From assembly GCF_042676085.1 (NCBI RefSeq), contig NZ_JBHTKH010000004.1, positions 280,174-344,173 on the forward strand: DNA of 64,000 nucleotides. Direction: 5' to 3'. The notes beneath the pieces are model-generated. The model searched no databases. It had not been told where the DNA came from and saw only the letters and a list, made by a program, of their open reading frames with translations. The translations under genes were made by a program, and so were the position numbers. The stretch comes from Terrabacter terrigena (lineage in GTDB: Bacteria > Actinomycetota > Actinomycetes > Actinomycetales > Dermatophilaceae). Shown piece by piece: positions 8,989 through 17,048 of this stretch; within the stretch, counting starts at the first letter, position 1; each line of letters starts with the position of its first letter.

Positions 8989-9360
8989 CTAGTAGACGAG
9001 GGCCTGGGCCCCGGGGGCCATCGCCTCCTCGACGAAGACGGCCGCGCCCTTGATCGCCGCCCCCTCCACGAGCTGCGCCTCGGTGAGCTCGCGCCGCGCC
9101 GCGCACTGCGTGCAGACGGTGAGCCGGCCACCCGCGATCACCGCGTCGCGCAGCTCGACGAGCGGTGCGGCATACGGCAGCTCGAACTCCTCGGCGCGCC
9201 CCGGAACGGCCATCCACGTCGACTCACCCGTGAGCCAGAGCGACACCTCGACGCCGCTCGCGACCGCCGTCGCAGCGACCGTGAAGGCCTGCGACAGGCG
9301 CTCCGGCGCCTCGGTTCCGGCGGTGACCTTGACGACGAGCGAGCGCGCTGGGGTGTCCAT
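8989..9360 (-). CDS. DsrE-family protein
   Basis: The 123-residue protein matches the small alpha/beta DsrE/DsrF-like family implicated in sulfur relay and related functions: VVKVTAGTEAPERLSQAFTVAATA at the start, an LTGESTWMAVPG middle and TVCTQCAARRELTE near residue 85, where two cysteines (C-T-Q-C) could carry sulfur. The biochemical role is not established. A 23-bp gap separates it from the divergent nitrobindin-like gene, and both starts look leaderless. Confidence 0.75.
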   Translation of the reverse strand: MDTPARSLVVKVTAGTEAPERLSQAFTVAATAVASGVEVSLWLTGESTWMAVPGRAEEFELPYAAPLVELRDAVIAGGRLTVCTQCAARRELTEAQLVEGAAIKGAAVFVEEAMAPGAQALVY

Positions 9361-9383
9361 GGGATCAGGCTACGATCGGGCGC
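9361..9383. promoter_or_regulatory. Back-to-back leaderless promoters
   Basis: On plus, TACGAT (9371-9376) lies seven bases before ATG 9384. On minus, TAGCCT (9372-9367) lies six bases before ATG 9360. The two -10 elements overlap by two bases, so each gene's -35 region must lie inside the other gene's coding sequence. Confidence 0.6.
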
Positions 9384-9881
9384 ATGTTCAACCTCGACCA
9401 GGACATCCCCGAGCCGCTGCGCCCCCTCGCGTGGCTCATCGGACGTTGGGAGGGCGCCGGGGTCGTCGGCTACCCCACGATCGAGTCGGCGCACTTCGGT
9501 CAGGAGATCGAGGTGACCCACGACGGCCGCGGCTTCCTCAAGTGGGAGAGCCGGGCCTGGATCCTCGACTCCGAGAACGGGGCCAAGGTGCGACCCGCCG
9601 CGGTCGAGTCCGGGTTCTGGCGCCCGCTGGAGAACGGCGAGGTCGAGCTGCTGCTGGCGCACCCGACCGGCATCCTCGAGCTCTACTACGGCCAGATCCA
9701 GCCGGCCAAGATCCAGCTGAAGACCGACGGCGTGCTCCGCTCACCGGGGGCGAAGGAGTACAACGCCGCGACGCGGATGTACGGACTCGTCGAGTCGCAG
9801 CTCATGTGGGTCATGGACATGGCTGCCGTCGGCCAGGAGATCCAGAGCCACGTGTCCGCCACGCTCAAGCGCGTGGAATGA
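9384..9881 (+). CDS. Nitrobindin-like heme-binding beta-barrel protein
   Basis: The 165-residue protein belongs to the nitrobindin/THAP4 C-terminal (Rv0813c/Rv2717c) family of ten-stranded barrels that can bind ferric heme and scavenge peroxynitrite or nitric oxide. It shows the signature G-x-W-x-G-x-G-x-x-x-YPT (GRWEGAGVVGYPT) near residue 20 and the C-terminal WVMDMAAVGQEIQSHVSATL, whose His is the likely proximal heme ligand. Length is that of the single-domain family. In M. tuberculosis the homologue also lies in the glnR-mshD neighbourhood. Confidence 0.85.
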   Translation: MFNLDQDIPEPLRPLAWLIGRWEGAGVVGYPTIESAHFGQEIEVTHDGRGFLKWESRAWILDSENGAKVRPAAVESGFWRPLENGEVELLLAHPTGILELYYGQIQPAKIQLKTDGVLRSPGAKEYNAATRMYGLVESQLMWVMDMAAVGQEIQSHVSATLKRVE

Positions 9882-9909
9882 GCCGTATGCCGTCAGCGTT
9901 GCCCAGAGC

Positions 9910-10956
9910 ATGAGCGACGTCGAGCTGCCCACCCGTCACGCGACGGCCCCGAGCCCACTGCTCGCGCGGTCGGGCGCGGTCGCCGGCGAGGGTGTCGAGG
10001 CCGGTGTCGCCCTGCACTACGGCGACCCGATGCGAGAGCAACGCCTCCTCGAGGAGGGCCTCGCCGTCGTCGACCTGTCGCACCGCGACGTCGTCACCGT
10101 CACCGGGCCCGACCGCCTGAGCTGGCTGCACTCGCTCACCACCCAGCACCTCCTCGGCCTCGAGCCGCGGCAGTCGCGCGAGGCGCTCGTCCTCACGCCG
10201 AAGGGCCATGTCGAGCACTCGCTGCACCTCGTCGACGACGGCGAGACCACGTGGGTCACCACCGAGCCGGGTGCGGGCGCCGCGCTTGCCGAGTGGCTCG
10301 ACAGGATGCGGTTCATGCTGCGCGTCGAGGTCGCCCTCGTCACCGACGACTGGGCCGTGCTCGGTGAGCCGCACGCGAGCGAGTCCGCCGACGGCGAGCC
10401 CCTCGCATGGCGCGACCCGTGGCCCGACCTCGTCGGCGACACGACGGCATACGGCCCCCTCGACGACCACCCCGGCACCGAGCGGGCGTGGCGTGAGGTC
10501 ATCGTGCCACGTGCCGATCTCGTTGCGGCAGTTGGCGATCGGCCGCTCGCAGGTCTGTGGGCAGCCGAGGCGCTGCGCATCGCGGCCTGGCGCCCTCGGC
10601 TCGGCCTCGAGACCGACCACCGCACGATCGTCCACGAGGTCGACTGGCTGCGCACCGCCGTGCACCTCCACAAGGGCTGCTACCGCGGCCAGGAGACCGT
10701 GGCGCGCGTGCACAACCTCGGCCGCCCACCGCGACGGCTCGTCTTCCTCCACCTCGACGGCTCGGGCCACCTGCTGCCGGCGCGAGGGAGCGACGTGCAG
10801 GCCGGCGACCGCGTCGTCGGGCACGTGACGTCGGTGGGCCGCCACCACGTCGACGGACCCATCGCGCTCGCCGTCATCAAGCGCAACACCGACCCGACTC
10901 TCGACCTGCTCGTCGAGGGGCTGTCGGCAGCCCAGACGACCATCGTCGCCCCCTGA
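9910..10956 (+). CDS. ygfZ: YgfZ/GcvT-family folate-binding protein
   Basis: The 348-residue protein resembles the aminomethyltransferase fold, with the diagnostic KGCYRGQE (about residues 255-262), whose Cys is conserved in YgfZ/IBA57 proteins. These use tetrahydrofolate and help maintain or repair Fe-S enzymes such as radical-SAM proteins. The N-terminal GPDRLSWLHSLTTQHL is the usual folate-domain opening. It follows the nitrobindin-like gene by 28 bp and is probably in the same operon. The precise target is unknown. Confidence 0.88.
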   Translation: MSDVELPTRHATAPSPLLARSGAVAGEGVEAGVALHYGDPMREQRLLEEGLAVVDLSHRDVVTVTGPDRLSWLHSLTTQHLLGLEPRQSREALVLTPKGHVEHSLHLVDDGETTWVTTEPGAGAALAEWLDRMRFMLRVEVALVTDDWAVLGEPHASESADGEPLAWRDPWPDLVGDTTAYGPLDDHPGTERAWREVIVPRADLVAAVGDRPLAGLWAAEALRIAAWRPRLGLETDHRTIVHEVDWLRTAVHLHKGCYRGQETVARVHNLGRPPRRLVFLHLDGSGHLLPARGSDVQAGDRVVGHVTSVGRHHVDGPIALAVIKRNTDPTLDLLVEGLSAAQTTIVAP

Positions 10957-10991
10957 CCGACGGCGCCCCGGGCGCTGGCAGGATGTGCGGC

Positions 10992-11846
10992 ATGAGCCCC
11001 GCACGCACCGCCGCGAGCACCCTGATCACCGTCGCCCCGACCGGCGCCGAGACCGCCAAGGCCGACGTGCCGGCGCTGCCGACGACGCCCGAGGAGCTCG
11101 TCGAGACCGCGGTCGCCTGCGAGCAGGCCGGGGCTGCACTCATCCACATCCACGTACGAGACCGCGACCACCGGCCGACCCTCGACGGCGCCTTCCTCAA
11201 GGAGGCCGTCGACGGGGTGCGCGAGGCGACCGACCTCGTCGTCCAGCTCTCGACCGGCGGCGCCGTCACCGACCCGCTCGACAAGCGCCTCACGGTGCTC
11301 GACGCCGACCCCGACTCGTGCTCACTCACGTGTGGCACGACGAACTTCGGCGACGGCGTCTTCCTCAACCCCTGGGGCTTCATGGTCGACCTCTACCGGC
11401 AGGCCCAGGAGCGCGAGGTCGTGCCGGAGTTCGAGCTGTTCGAGCTCGGGCACGTGCACGCCCTGCGCCGGCTCATCGACGAGTGCGGGCTTCCGTTCGG
11501 CGGCAAGGTGCACGTCGACTTCGTCACGGGCGTGCCCGGCTCGATGCCCGGCACCCCGCAGGCCCTGATGGCCGGCGTCGCGATGCTGCCGCCCGAGGTG
11601 ACCAGCTGGTCGGCGACCGGTATCGGCCGCGCCCACCTGCCGATCGTGGCCGCCGCCCTCTCCGCGGGCGGCCACCTGCGCGTCGGCATGGAGGACAACC
11701 TCATGTATGCCAAGGGCCGCCCGGTCGAGCACAACCGCGAGCTCGTGGCCCGCGCGGCCGAGATCGCGAACGTCATGCAGCGCCCGGCCATGTCGACCAC
11801 CGAGGCCCGTGAGCTGCTGGCGATCAAGGACCGCCGCACGCGCTGA
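10992..11846 (+). CDS. BKACE-family beta-keto acid cleavage enzyme (DUF849)
   Basis: The 284-residue TIM-barrel enzyme should condense a beta-keto acid with acetyl-CoA and split it to acetoacetate plus a CoA ester, as in 3-keto-5-aminohexanoate cleavage enzyme. HIHVRD near residue 53 supplies metal-binding histidines, and the pattern VQLSTGG, FELGH and GMEDN follows the family. ATG 10992 has AGGA nine bases upstream; ATG 10983 is an in-frame alternative. Substrate cannot be told from sequence because no lysine-fermentation or carnitine genes are nearby. Confidence 0.88.
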   Translation: MSPARTAASTLITVAPTGAETAKADVPALPTTPEELVETAVACEQAGAALIHIHVRDRDHRPTLDGAFLKEAVDGVREATDLVVQLSTGGAVTDPLDKRLTVLDADPDSCSLTCGTTNFGDGVFLNPWGFMVDLYRQAQEREVVPEFELFELGHVHALRRLIDECGLPFGGKVHVDFVTGVPGSMPGTPQALMAGVAMLPPEVTSWSATGIGRAHLPIVAAALSAGGHLRVGMEDNLMYAKGRPVEHNRELVARAAEIANVMQRPAMSTTEARELLAIKDRRTR

Positions 11847-11939
11847 CGCCCCACGGCCAGGGGGCTTTCACCCGGGTGTGGGACGGCTCACGCTGTCCGG
11901 AGTTTGCATTCTGCTTGCTGCAGTTAGCACAATGGAGGC

Positions 11940-12419
11940 ATGAGCAAGCTTCCGCTACCCGACCTGGGGGCCTACCTGCGCGAGCAGCGCGAGGGCGCCC
12001 AGCTGTCGCTGCGCCAGCTTGCCGACATGGCCGGCGTCTCCAACCCCTACCTGTCGCAGATCGAGCGAGGGCTGAAGCGCCCGAGCGCCGAGATCCTGCA
12101 GCAGATCGCCAAGGGGCTGCAGGTCTCGGCCGAGTCGCTCTACGTGCGGGCCGGCATCCTCGACGAGCGGGTCGTCGACCACGACCCTGCCGCCGGTCCC
12201 GACGTCCTCTCCGCCATCGCGGCCGACCCGGTCCTCACCGACCGGCAGCGCGCGGTGCTCGTCGACATCTACCTGTCGTTCGTCGGCGAGGACGAGACGC
12301 CAGCACCCAGGACCCCCCGAAAGCCCACACCCAAGCCGGCAGCGCGCCGGCGCCCCGCGCGCAGCAGCGCTGCTGACGCGACCCCAGAGCTCAACGAGTC
12401 CATCCAGAAGGAGAACTGA
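11940..12419 (+). CDS. XRE-family transcriptional regulator (Rv0474-like)
   Basis: The 159-residue protein has a Cro/C1 helix-turn-helix at residues 9-65 (LSLRQLADMAGVSNPYLSQIERGLKRPS) followed by an acidic middle and a Lys/Pro/Arg/Ala-rich tail. The stop and the next gene's ATG are separated by one base, so it is coupled to the HbhA-like gene, the same pair as Rv0474-Rv0475. The upstream stretch 11906-11935 (TTGCATTCTGCTTGCTGCAG then TTAGCA) has several TGC/GCA half-sites and may be an autoregulatory operator. GGAGGC precedes the ATG. Confidence 0.85.
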   Translation: MSKLPLPDLGAYLREQREGAQLSLRQLADMAGVSNPYLSQIERGLKRPSAEILQQIAKGLQVSAESLYVRAGILDERVVDHDPAAGPDVLSAIAADPVLTDRQRAVLVDIYLSFVGEDETPAPRTPRKPTPKPAARRRPARSSAADATPELNESIQKEN

Positions 12420-12420
12420 C

Positions 12421-13416
12421 ATGGCTCTCAGCCAGAAGATCACCAAGGCCGTCAAGGACGCCCAGAAGCAGGCCGAGGCCGCCGTCGCCGACGTGCGCGG
12501 CCAGCTCGGCCACCTCGACGGCAAGCTTCCCGAGGTGTCGGTCGACCCGACGCCGTTCTACGCCGTCGTCGGTGCCGCCGACATCGCCATCGACACGGTC
12601 CGCTCCGCGAGCGAGCAGCTCGAGGCGGCGCGCAAACAGGCCAAGGGCGTCGACCTGCGCGAGGGCGCCATGAAGGAGGCGGACCAGCTGCAGAAGGAGC
12701 TCCAGAAGCGCATCGTCGACCTCCAGGGCCGCACGGTCGAGCTGCAGAAGCTCGCCACCAGGTATGCCGACCGCTTCGTCGCGCAGGCGCAGGATCTCCC
12801 GGCGCGCGTGCTCAACGAGAGCCTCGTCATCGCGAGCAACGCCAAGGACCAGTACGACGCCGCCGCTGCCCGCGGCGAGAAGCTCGTCACCGACCTGCGC
12901 GCCCAGGGTGAGCGCACCGCCTTCGGCCTCGCCGAGCGCGGCACCGCGACCGTGACCCGCGGCCGTCGCGTCGCCGAGACCGCCGTGACCGAGGGTGAGA
13001 AGGTCGCCCAGAGCCTCGTGGACGTCGTCGTGGAGGACGCCTCCAAGGTCGGCGCGCAGGTCGAGAAGTCGACCGAGGCCGTCGAGGCCGCCGCCGCTCC
13101 GGTCGAGCCGAAGCGCACCGCCGCCCACGAGAAGGCCATCCGCAGCTCCGCCGCGAAGAAGGCCGCCGCGACTCGCAAGGCCAACGAGGTGGAGGCCACG
13201 ACGACCCGCAAGGTCGCCGCCCGCAGCTCGGCCACGACCGACGACCCGAAGGCCACCGCGGCCCGCAAGGTCGCCCCGGCCAAGCGGGCAGCCAAGAAGA
13301 CCGCGAAGAAGGCGGCCGCCACGACGACCGACACCACCAAGAGCGCGACCTCTGCCGCCAAGAAGGCCACGCCTGCCAAGAGCACGGCGACGAAGGCCAC
13401 CTCGGCAACGAGCTGA
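12421..13416 (+). CDS. HbhA-like coiled-coil protein with Lys/Ala-rich tail
   Basis: The 331-residue protein has a helical, coiled-coil region (about 1-215; KQAEAAVADVRGQL, KEADQLQKELQKRIVDLQ) and a C-terminal tail with many KKA, KRA and ATTR blocks. This is the plan of mycobacterial heparin-binding haemagglutinin (Rv0475), which binds sulfated glycans and perhaps DNA or lipid bodies. The tail is less regular and richer in Thr than in mycobacteria, and histone-H1-like behaviour is an alternative. No signal peptide is seen, as in HbhA. GAAGGAG of the preceding gene end provides the ribosome site. Confidence 0.75.
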   Translation: MALSQKITKAVKDAQKQAEAAVADVRGQLGHLDGKLPEVSVDPTPFYAVVGAADIAIDTVRSASEQLEAARKQAKGVDLREGAMKEADQLQKELQKRIVDLQGRTVELQKLATRYADRFVAQAQDLPARVLNESLVIASNAKDQYDAAAARGEKLVTDLRAQGERTAFGLAERGTATVTRGRRVAETAVTEGEKVAQSLVDVVVEDASKVGAQVEKSTEAVEAAAAPVEPKRTAAHEKAIRSSAAKKAAATRKANEVEATTTRKVAARSSATTDDPKATAARKVAPAKRAAKKTAKKAAATTTDTTKSATSAAKKATPAKSTATKATSATS

Positions 13417-13423
13417 CCCCGTC

Positions 13424-13491
13424 TGCCGCGACTCCCAGCCGGAGCCGCGGCAACCGGCCCGAGGCCGTCACCCGATGCGGGTGGCGGCCTC
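13424..13491 (+). terminator. Double hairpin terminator after the HbhA-like gene
   Basis: Two stems follow the stop codon: 11 bp (13424-13434 with 13442-13452, one wobble) and 14 bp (13461-13474 with 13478-13491, three-base loop, one wobble). Together they end the XRE-HbhA operon before the asparaginase promoter. Confidence 0.7.
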
Positions 13492-13564
13492 GTCGCGTCC
13501 CGGCGGCAGGGCGTACGACCCCTGGCGGAGGGCCCTACCGGCACGCTCCGGCATACTGCGGGGC

Positions 13565-14557
13565 GTGTCGGAACACTGTGCCACCGCGTCCACTCCCGTC
13601 AGCGCGGCGCTCGCCGCAGCGCCGGTCGTCGCCCACGTCGTGCGGGCCGGCTTCGTCGAGTCGGTCCACCACGGCACCGCCGTCGTCACCGCCCCCGACG
13701 GCAGCGTCGAGCTCGAGATCGGCGACGCGAGCGGGCCCGTCTTCCCGCGCAGCTCGAGCAAGCCGATCCAGGCGCTGGCCATGGTCCGCAACGGGCTCGG
13801 CACGGACGGCCGGCTGCTGTCCCTGGCGTGCGCGAGCCACTCGGGCGAGCAGTTCCACGTCGACGCGGCCCGCGAGATCCTCGCCGGCGCCGGCCTGACC
13901 GAGACCGCCCTGCAGAACACCCCCGACTACCCGTACGACGATGCCGCGCGCATCGCCTGGATCGCAGAGGGCAGGCCCAAGCAGTCGATCGTGCAGAACT
14001 GCTCCGGCAAGCACGCCTCGATGCTCGCCACGTGCGTCGCGAACGGGTGGGACCTCGAGACTTACCGTGACCTCGAGCACCCGCTGCAGGTCGCCGTCGC
14101 CGACACGGTGCGCGAGCTGACCGGCGCCGAGCCGTCGGCCGTCGCGGTCGACGGCTGCGGCGCGCCCATCCATGCCGTGCCGCTGAGCGCCCTCGCGCGG
14201 GCCTTCGGGCGGCTCGCCGCGGCGACCGAGGGGCCCGAGGCCAGGATCGCGAAGGCCATCCGCGACTTCCCGGAGTACCTCGGCGGCACCCACCGCGACG
14301 TCACCACCCTGATCCGCGGCGTCGACGGGCTCGTCGCGAAGGACGGCGCCGAGGCCGTCTACGCCGTCGGCCTGCGCGACGGGCGGGGGATCGCCGTCAA
14401 GGTCGCCGACGGCACGTCACGGGCCCGCAGCGTCGTGCTCGCCGCGGTGCTGCGCCGCATCGGGGTCGGCAGCGACGACGTGCTCGCCGTCCTCGAGCAG
14501 GCGCCGGTACTCGGCCACGGCCAGCCCGTCGGGGCCGTCGTCGCCGTCGGCATCTGA
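13565..14557 (+). CDS. L-asparaginase II (Rhizobium etli ReAV type)
   Basis: The 330-residue protein belongs to the asparaginase family distinct from E. coli AnsA/B. It has the Ser-x-x-Lys motif in RSSSKPIQALAM near residue 60, CASHSGE, QNCSGKHASMLATC and VDGCGAPIHA, all typical of the ReAV-type active site. It should hydrolyse asparagine to aspartate and ammonia in the cytoplasm. The GTG start at 13565 has no ribosome site but CATACT seven bases upstream, suggesting a leaderless message. dtd follows 12 bp after the stop. Confidence 0.88.
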   Translation: MSEHCATASTPVSAALAAAPVVAHVVRAGFVESVHHGTAVVTAPDGSVELEIGDASGPVFPRSSSKPIQALAMVRNGLGTDGRLLSLACASHSGEQFHVDAAREILAGAGLTETALQNTPDYPYDDAARIAWIAEGRPKQSIVQNCSGKHASMLATCVANGWDLETYRDLEHPLQVAVADTVRELTGAEPSAVAVDGCGAPIHAVPLSALARAFGRLAAATEGPEARIAKAIRDFPEYLGGTHRDVTTLIRGVDGLVAKDGAEAVYAVGLRDGRGIAVKVADGTSRARSVVLAAVLRRIGVGSDDVLAVLEQAPVLGHGQPVGAVVAVGI

Positions 14558-14569
14558 GGCCCGGTCCCG

Positions 14570-14995
14570 GTGCGAGCCGTCCTGCAGCGCGTCACGAGCG
14601 CGCGCGTCGAGGTCGACGGTGAGGTCGTGGGCCGGGTCGACCGCGCGGGCCTGCTCGCCCTCGTCGGGGTCACCCACGACGACGGCCCCGAGCAGGTCGA
14701 GCGGATGGCCCGCAAGATCGCCGAGCTGCGCATCCTGCGCGACGAGCAGAGCCTGGTCGACGCCGGGGCGCCCGTGCTCGTCGTCAGCCAGTTCACGCTC
14801 TACGCCGACACCCGCAAGGGCCGTCGGCCGTCATGGAGCGCTGCAGCCCCCGGCCCGGTGGCCGAGCCGTTGGTCGCCGCCCTCGTCGAGGCCCTGCGCG
14901 GGCGCGGTGTCGAGGTCGAGCAGGGAAGGTTCGGCGCCATGATGGAGGTCTCCCTCGTCAACGACGGCCCCGTGACGCTCGTCGTCGAGACGTAG
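14570..14995 (+). CDS. dtd: D-aminoacyl-tRNA deacylase
   Basis: The 141-residue enzyme removes D-amino acids and glycine mischarged on tRNA. It starts MRAVLQRVTSARVEVDGEVVG, has the active-site SQFTLYADTRKGRRPSW and ends with NDGPVTLVVET, the second catalytic loop (NxGPxT). The length is standard. The GTG start lies 12 bp after the asparaginase stop without a ribosome site, so translation is probably coupled. Confidence 0.95.
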   Translation: MRAVLQRVTSARVEVDGEVVGRVDRAGLLALVGVTHDDGPEQVERMARKIAELRILRDEQSLVDAGAPVLVVSQFTLYADTRKGRRPSWSAAAPGPVAEPLVAALVEALRGRGVEVEQGRFGAMMEVSLVNDGPVTLVVET

Positions 14996-15046
14996 CCGTC
15001 TGGGAGAACGCTGGGAGCTCTCAGCGGCGGGGGTTACGCTTCGTCC

Positions 15047-15361
15047 ATGCAGCTGTACTCGGGGTTCCAGAGCGTCGTCCTGCTCGTGCTGGGGGCGGTG
15101 GCGCTCGGCTGCGAGGTCTTCGCGTTCGTCGACGCCCTCCGCCACCCCGAGAAGGCGTACGTCGCGGCGGGCAAGCGCACGCGTACGTTCTGGCTCGTCC
15201 TCCTCGGAGTGGCGCTCGCCATCGGATTCGTCACCCTGTTCAACCCGCTCAGCCTCTTCGGCCTGGTCGCCTTCGTCGGCTCAGCCGTCTACCTGGCCGA
15301 CGTCCGCCCGGCCCTGCGGCAGGTTCGTGGCATCGGGGGCCGGTCCAGCGGCGGCTGGTGA
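15047..15361 (+). CDS. DUF2516 small membrane protein (Rv0476-like)
   Basis: The 104-residue protein has three hydrophobic segments (about 5-30, 47-65 and 66-85) with the conserved FVDALRHPEKAYVAAGKRTRTFW between the first two. In mycobacteria the homologue Rv0476 is next to hbhA (Rv0475), and here it is two genes further on. Function is unknown. TACGCT lies six bases upstream of the ATG, again a leaderless arrangement. Confidence 0.8.
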   Translation: MQLYSGFQSVVLLVLGAVALGCEVFAFVDALRHPEKAYVAAGKRTRTFWLVLLGVALAIGFVTLFNPLSLFGLVAFVGSAVYLADVRPALRQVRGIGGRSSGGW

Positions 15362-15443
15362 ACACCGGGAGACGCCCCGGCACGCGGTTCGGGTGGGCCG
15401 CCCGGGTAGGGCACACTGGGCACTCACCGACGATGGGGGAACC

Positions 15444-15902
15444 ATGACCGACCAGCACCGGGCTGGCAGCGTCTCCGCGCTCGACCTGCACCAGCACGAC
15501 CGCGACCCCGCGCCGGCGCACACGCCCGAGGACTACGAGCTGGGCGACCGCAACCCCGCCGACGACATCTTCGTCGCCGAGCGCCCCTGGGGTCAGTTCC
15601 AGCAGTTCGTCTCCAACGAGCAGGTCACGGTCAAGATCATCACGGTCCAGCCCGGCCACCGGCTCTCGCTCCAGCGTCACGACCACCGCGGCGAGATGTG
15701 GCAGGTCCTCGACGTGCCCATCGACGTCACCGTGGGCGACCGTTCGTGGAGCGCCCAGCCCGGCGAGACCGTCTGGGTGCCGCGCAACTCGGTGCACCGC
15801 ATGGGCAACTCGGGCGACCGCCCCGGCCGTCTGCTCGAGGTCGGCTTCGGTCACTTCGACGAGGCCGACATCGAGCGCCTCGAGGACGACTACGTGCGCT
15901 GA
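15444..15902 (+). CDS. Cupin, mannose-6-phosphate isomerase type II-like
   Basis: The 152-residue cupin matches the C-terminal isomerase domain of ManC/AlgA: RPWGQFQQF at residues 49-57, VQPGHRLSLQRHDHRGEMWQVL with the metal-binding H-x-H and E, and VWVPRNSVHRMGN. It lacks the GDP-mannose pyrophosphorylase domain. It may isomerise mannose 6-phosphate and fructose 6-phosphate, though stand-alone forms are poorly characterised. GGGGGA precedes the ATG. Confidence 0.8.
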   Translation: MTDQHRAGSVSALDLHQHDRDPAPAHTPEDYELGDRNPADDIFVAERPWGQFQQFVSNEQVTVKIITVQPGHRLSLQRHDHRGEMWQVLDVPIDVTVGDRSWSAQPGETVWVPRNSVHRMGNSGDRPGRLLEVGFGHFDEADIERLEDDYVR

Positions 15903-15931
15903 CCCCCCGGGGTCACCACAGCACCAGACCA

Positions 15932-15964
15932 CGTGTGCCGCCGGGCCGGGCCCGGCGGCACACG
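15932..15964. terminator. Bidirectional hairpin terminator
   Basis: A perfect 15-bp stem (15932-15946 with 15950-15964) with a three-base loop lies between the convergent cupin and MEDS-domain genes. It can end transcription on both strands. Confidence 0.8.
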
Positions 15965-15998
15965 CGTGCCCGGGTGACCTGTCGAGGAGAGGAGCGGG

Positions 15999-16973
15999 TC
16001 AGCCCACGTGTGCCGGGCCCGACTCGAGCGGGAGCTCGGCCCAGACCACCTTGCCGCCCGGCAGGGGGCTGGAGCCCCAGCGCTCCGACAGCGCCTCGAC
16101 GATGTGGGCGCCCCGGCCGTTGACGTCGTCGATGGTGATGTCGCGTCGCTGCAGCGGGGTGTCGGTCGTGTCCTCGACGCCGACGCGCAGGCCCCCGCGA
16201 CGCCGGTCGACGACGGCACGGAAGGGCGAGCCCGCGTGGCGCAGGGCGTTGGTGGCCAGCTCGGAGACGATGAGGGCGGCGTCGGGGGCGAGGCCGGCGT
16301 GGCCCCACGCGCGCAGCACGTCGACGACGAAGTGCCTCGCCGCCGGCACCGACTCGGGGGTCGGCAGGTAGACGCGCGAGCAGGCGTGACCGGCCTCGAC
16401 GACCCCGCCCTCCTCCCAGACGGCGCTGGGCGGCAGCAGGTCGGTGTGCAGCTCGCAGACCCGGCGCACGTCGACGAGCTGGGCGTGCTCGAACGCACCC
16501 GTGGGGTAGGCGCACAGCAGCGTGAAGTCGTGCTGGCGCAGCAGCTGGTTCCACATCAGCTCGAGCTCGATGGCCGGCTCGACGAGGCCGTTCTGCCAGA
16601 GCTGGGAGACCATCTCGCCGAACGCCCGGACGGGGACGCCCGCGGACGAGGCCTGCCCGATGACCTCGCCGGCCCGGGCCAGGAACAGGTCGGGGTCGAG
16701 GCGCCCGTCCACCATGACCTGCTGCAGCGTGTCGGCGGCGTCGAGCGCGATGTAGCGGCCGTCGTCGGTGCGCGCGACGGGGTCGTAGCCGCGCCCGGTG
16801 AGCAGCTCGGCCACGGCAGCGCGGTGCTGGGCCGTCGCCACGACGACGACGCACTCGTCGAGGTCCCACCCGTCCGCGACGAAGCGCGCGACGGCGTCGA
16901 TCCCCTCACCGTCGAGCGCGTAGAAACCCACTGCATGGCCTCGCCCCCAGGCGGTCATGCCGTCGAGCGACAT
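15999..16973 (-). CDS. MEDS sensor domain plus anti-sigma-type ATPase
   Basis: The 324-residue protein has an N-terminal MEDS/DcmR-like domain (about 10-185: GHAVGFYALDGEGIDAVARFVADG, LFGE-like VRAFGEMVSQLW) and a C-terminal HATPase_c domain of the RsbW/SpoIIAB group (about 215-320: IVSELATNALRHAGSPFRAVV, GRGAHIVEALSERWGS). Such proteins act as switch kinases or anti-sigma regulators that may respond to small ligands. No sigma factor is adjacent. TAGCAT lies seven bases before the ATG. Confidence 0.8.
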   Translation of the reverse strand: MSLDGMTAWGRGHAVGFYALDGEGIDAVARFVADGWDLDECVVVVATAQHRAAVAELLTGRGYDPVARTDDGRYIALDAADTLQQVMVDGRLDPDLFLARAGEVIGQASSAGVPVRAFGEMVSQLWQNGLVEPAIELELMWNQLLRQHDFTLLCAYPTGAFEHAQLVDVRRVCELHTDLLPPSAVWEEGGVVEAGHACSRVYLPTPESVPAARHFVVDVLRAWGHAGLAPDAALIVSELATNALRHAGSPFRAVVDRRRGGLRVGVEDTTDTPLQRRDITIDDVNGRGAHIVEALSERWGSSPLPGGKVVWAELPLESGPAHVG

Positions 16974-17048
16974 GGTGCCGATGCTACGCCGACGGCGGGT
17001 GCGCAGGTCGGCTGTTTCTCCTGTGAGTTCCCGGGGTGCGCGGCCGCC

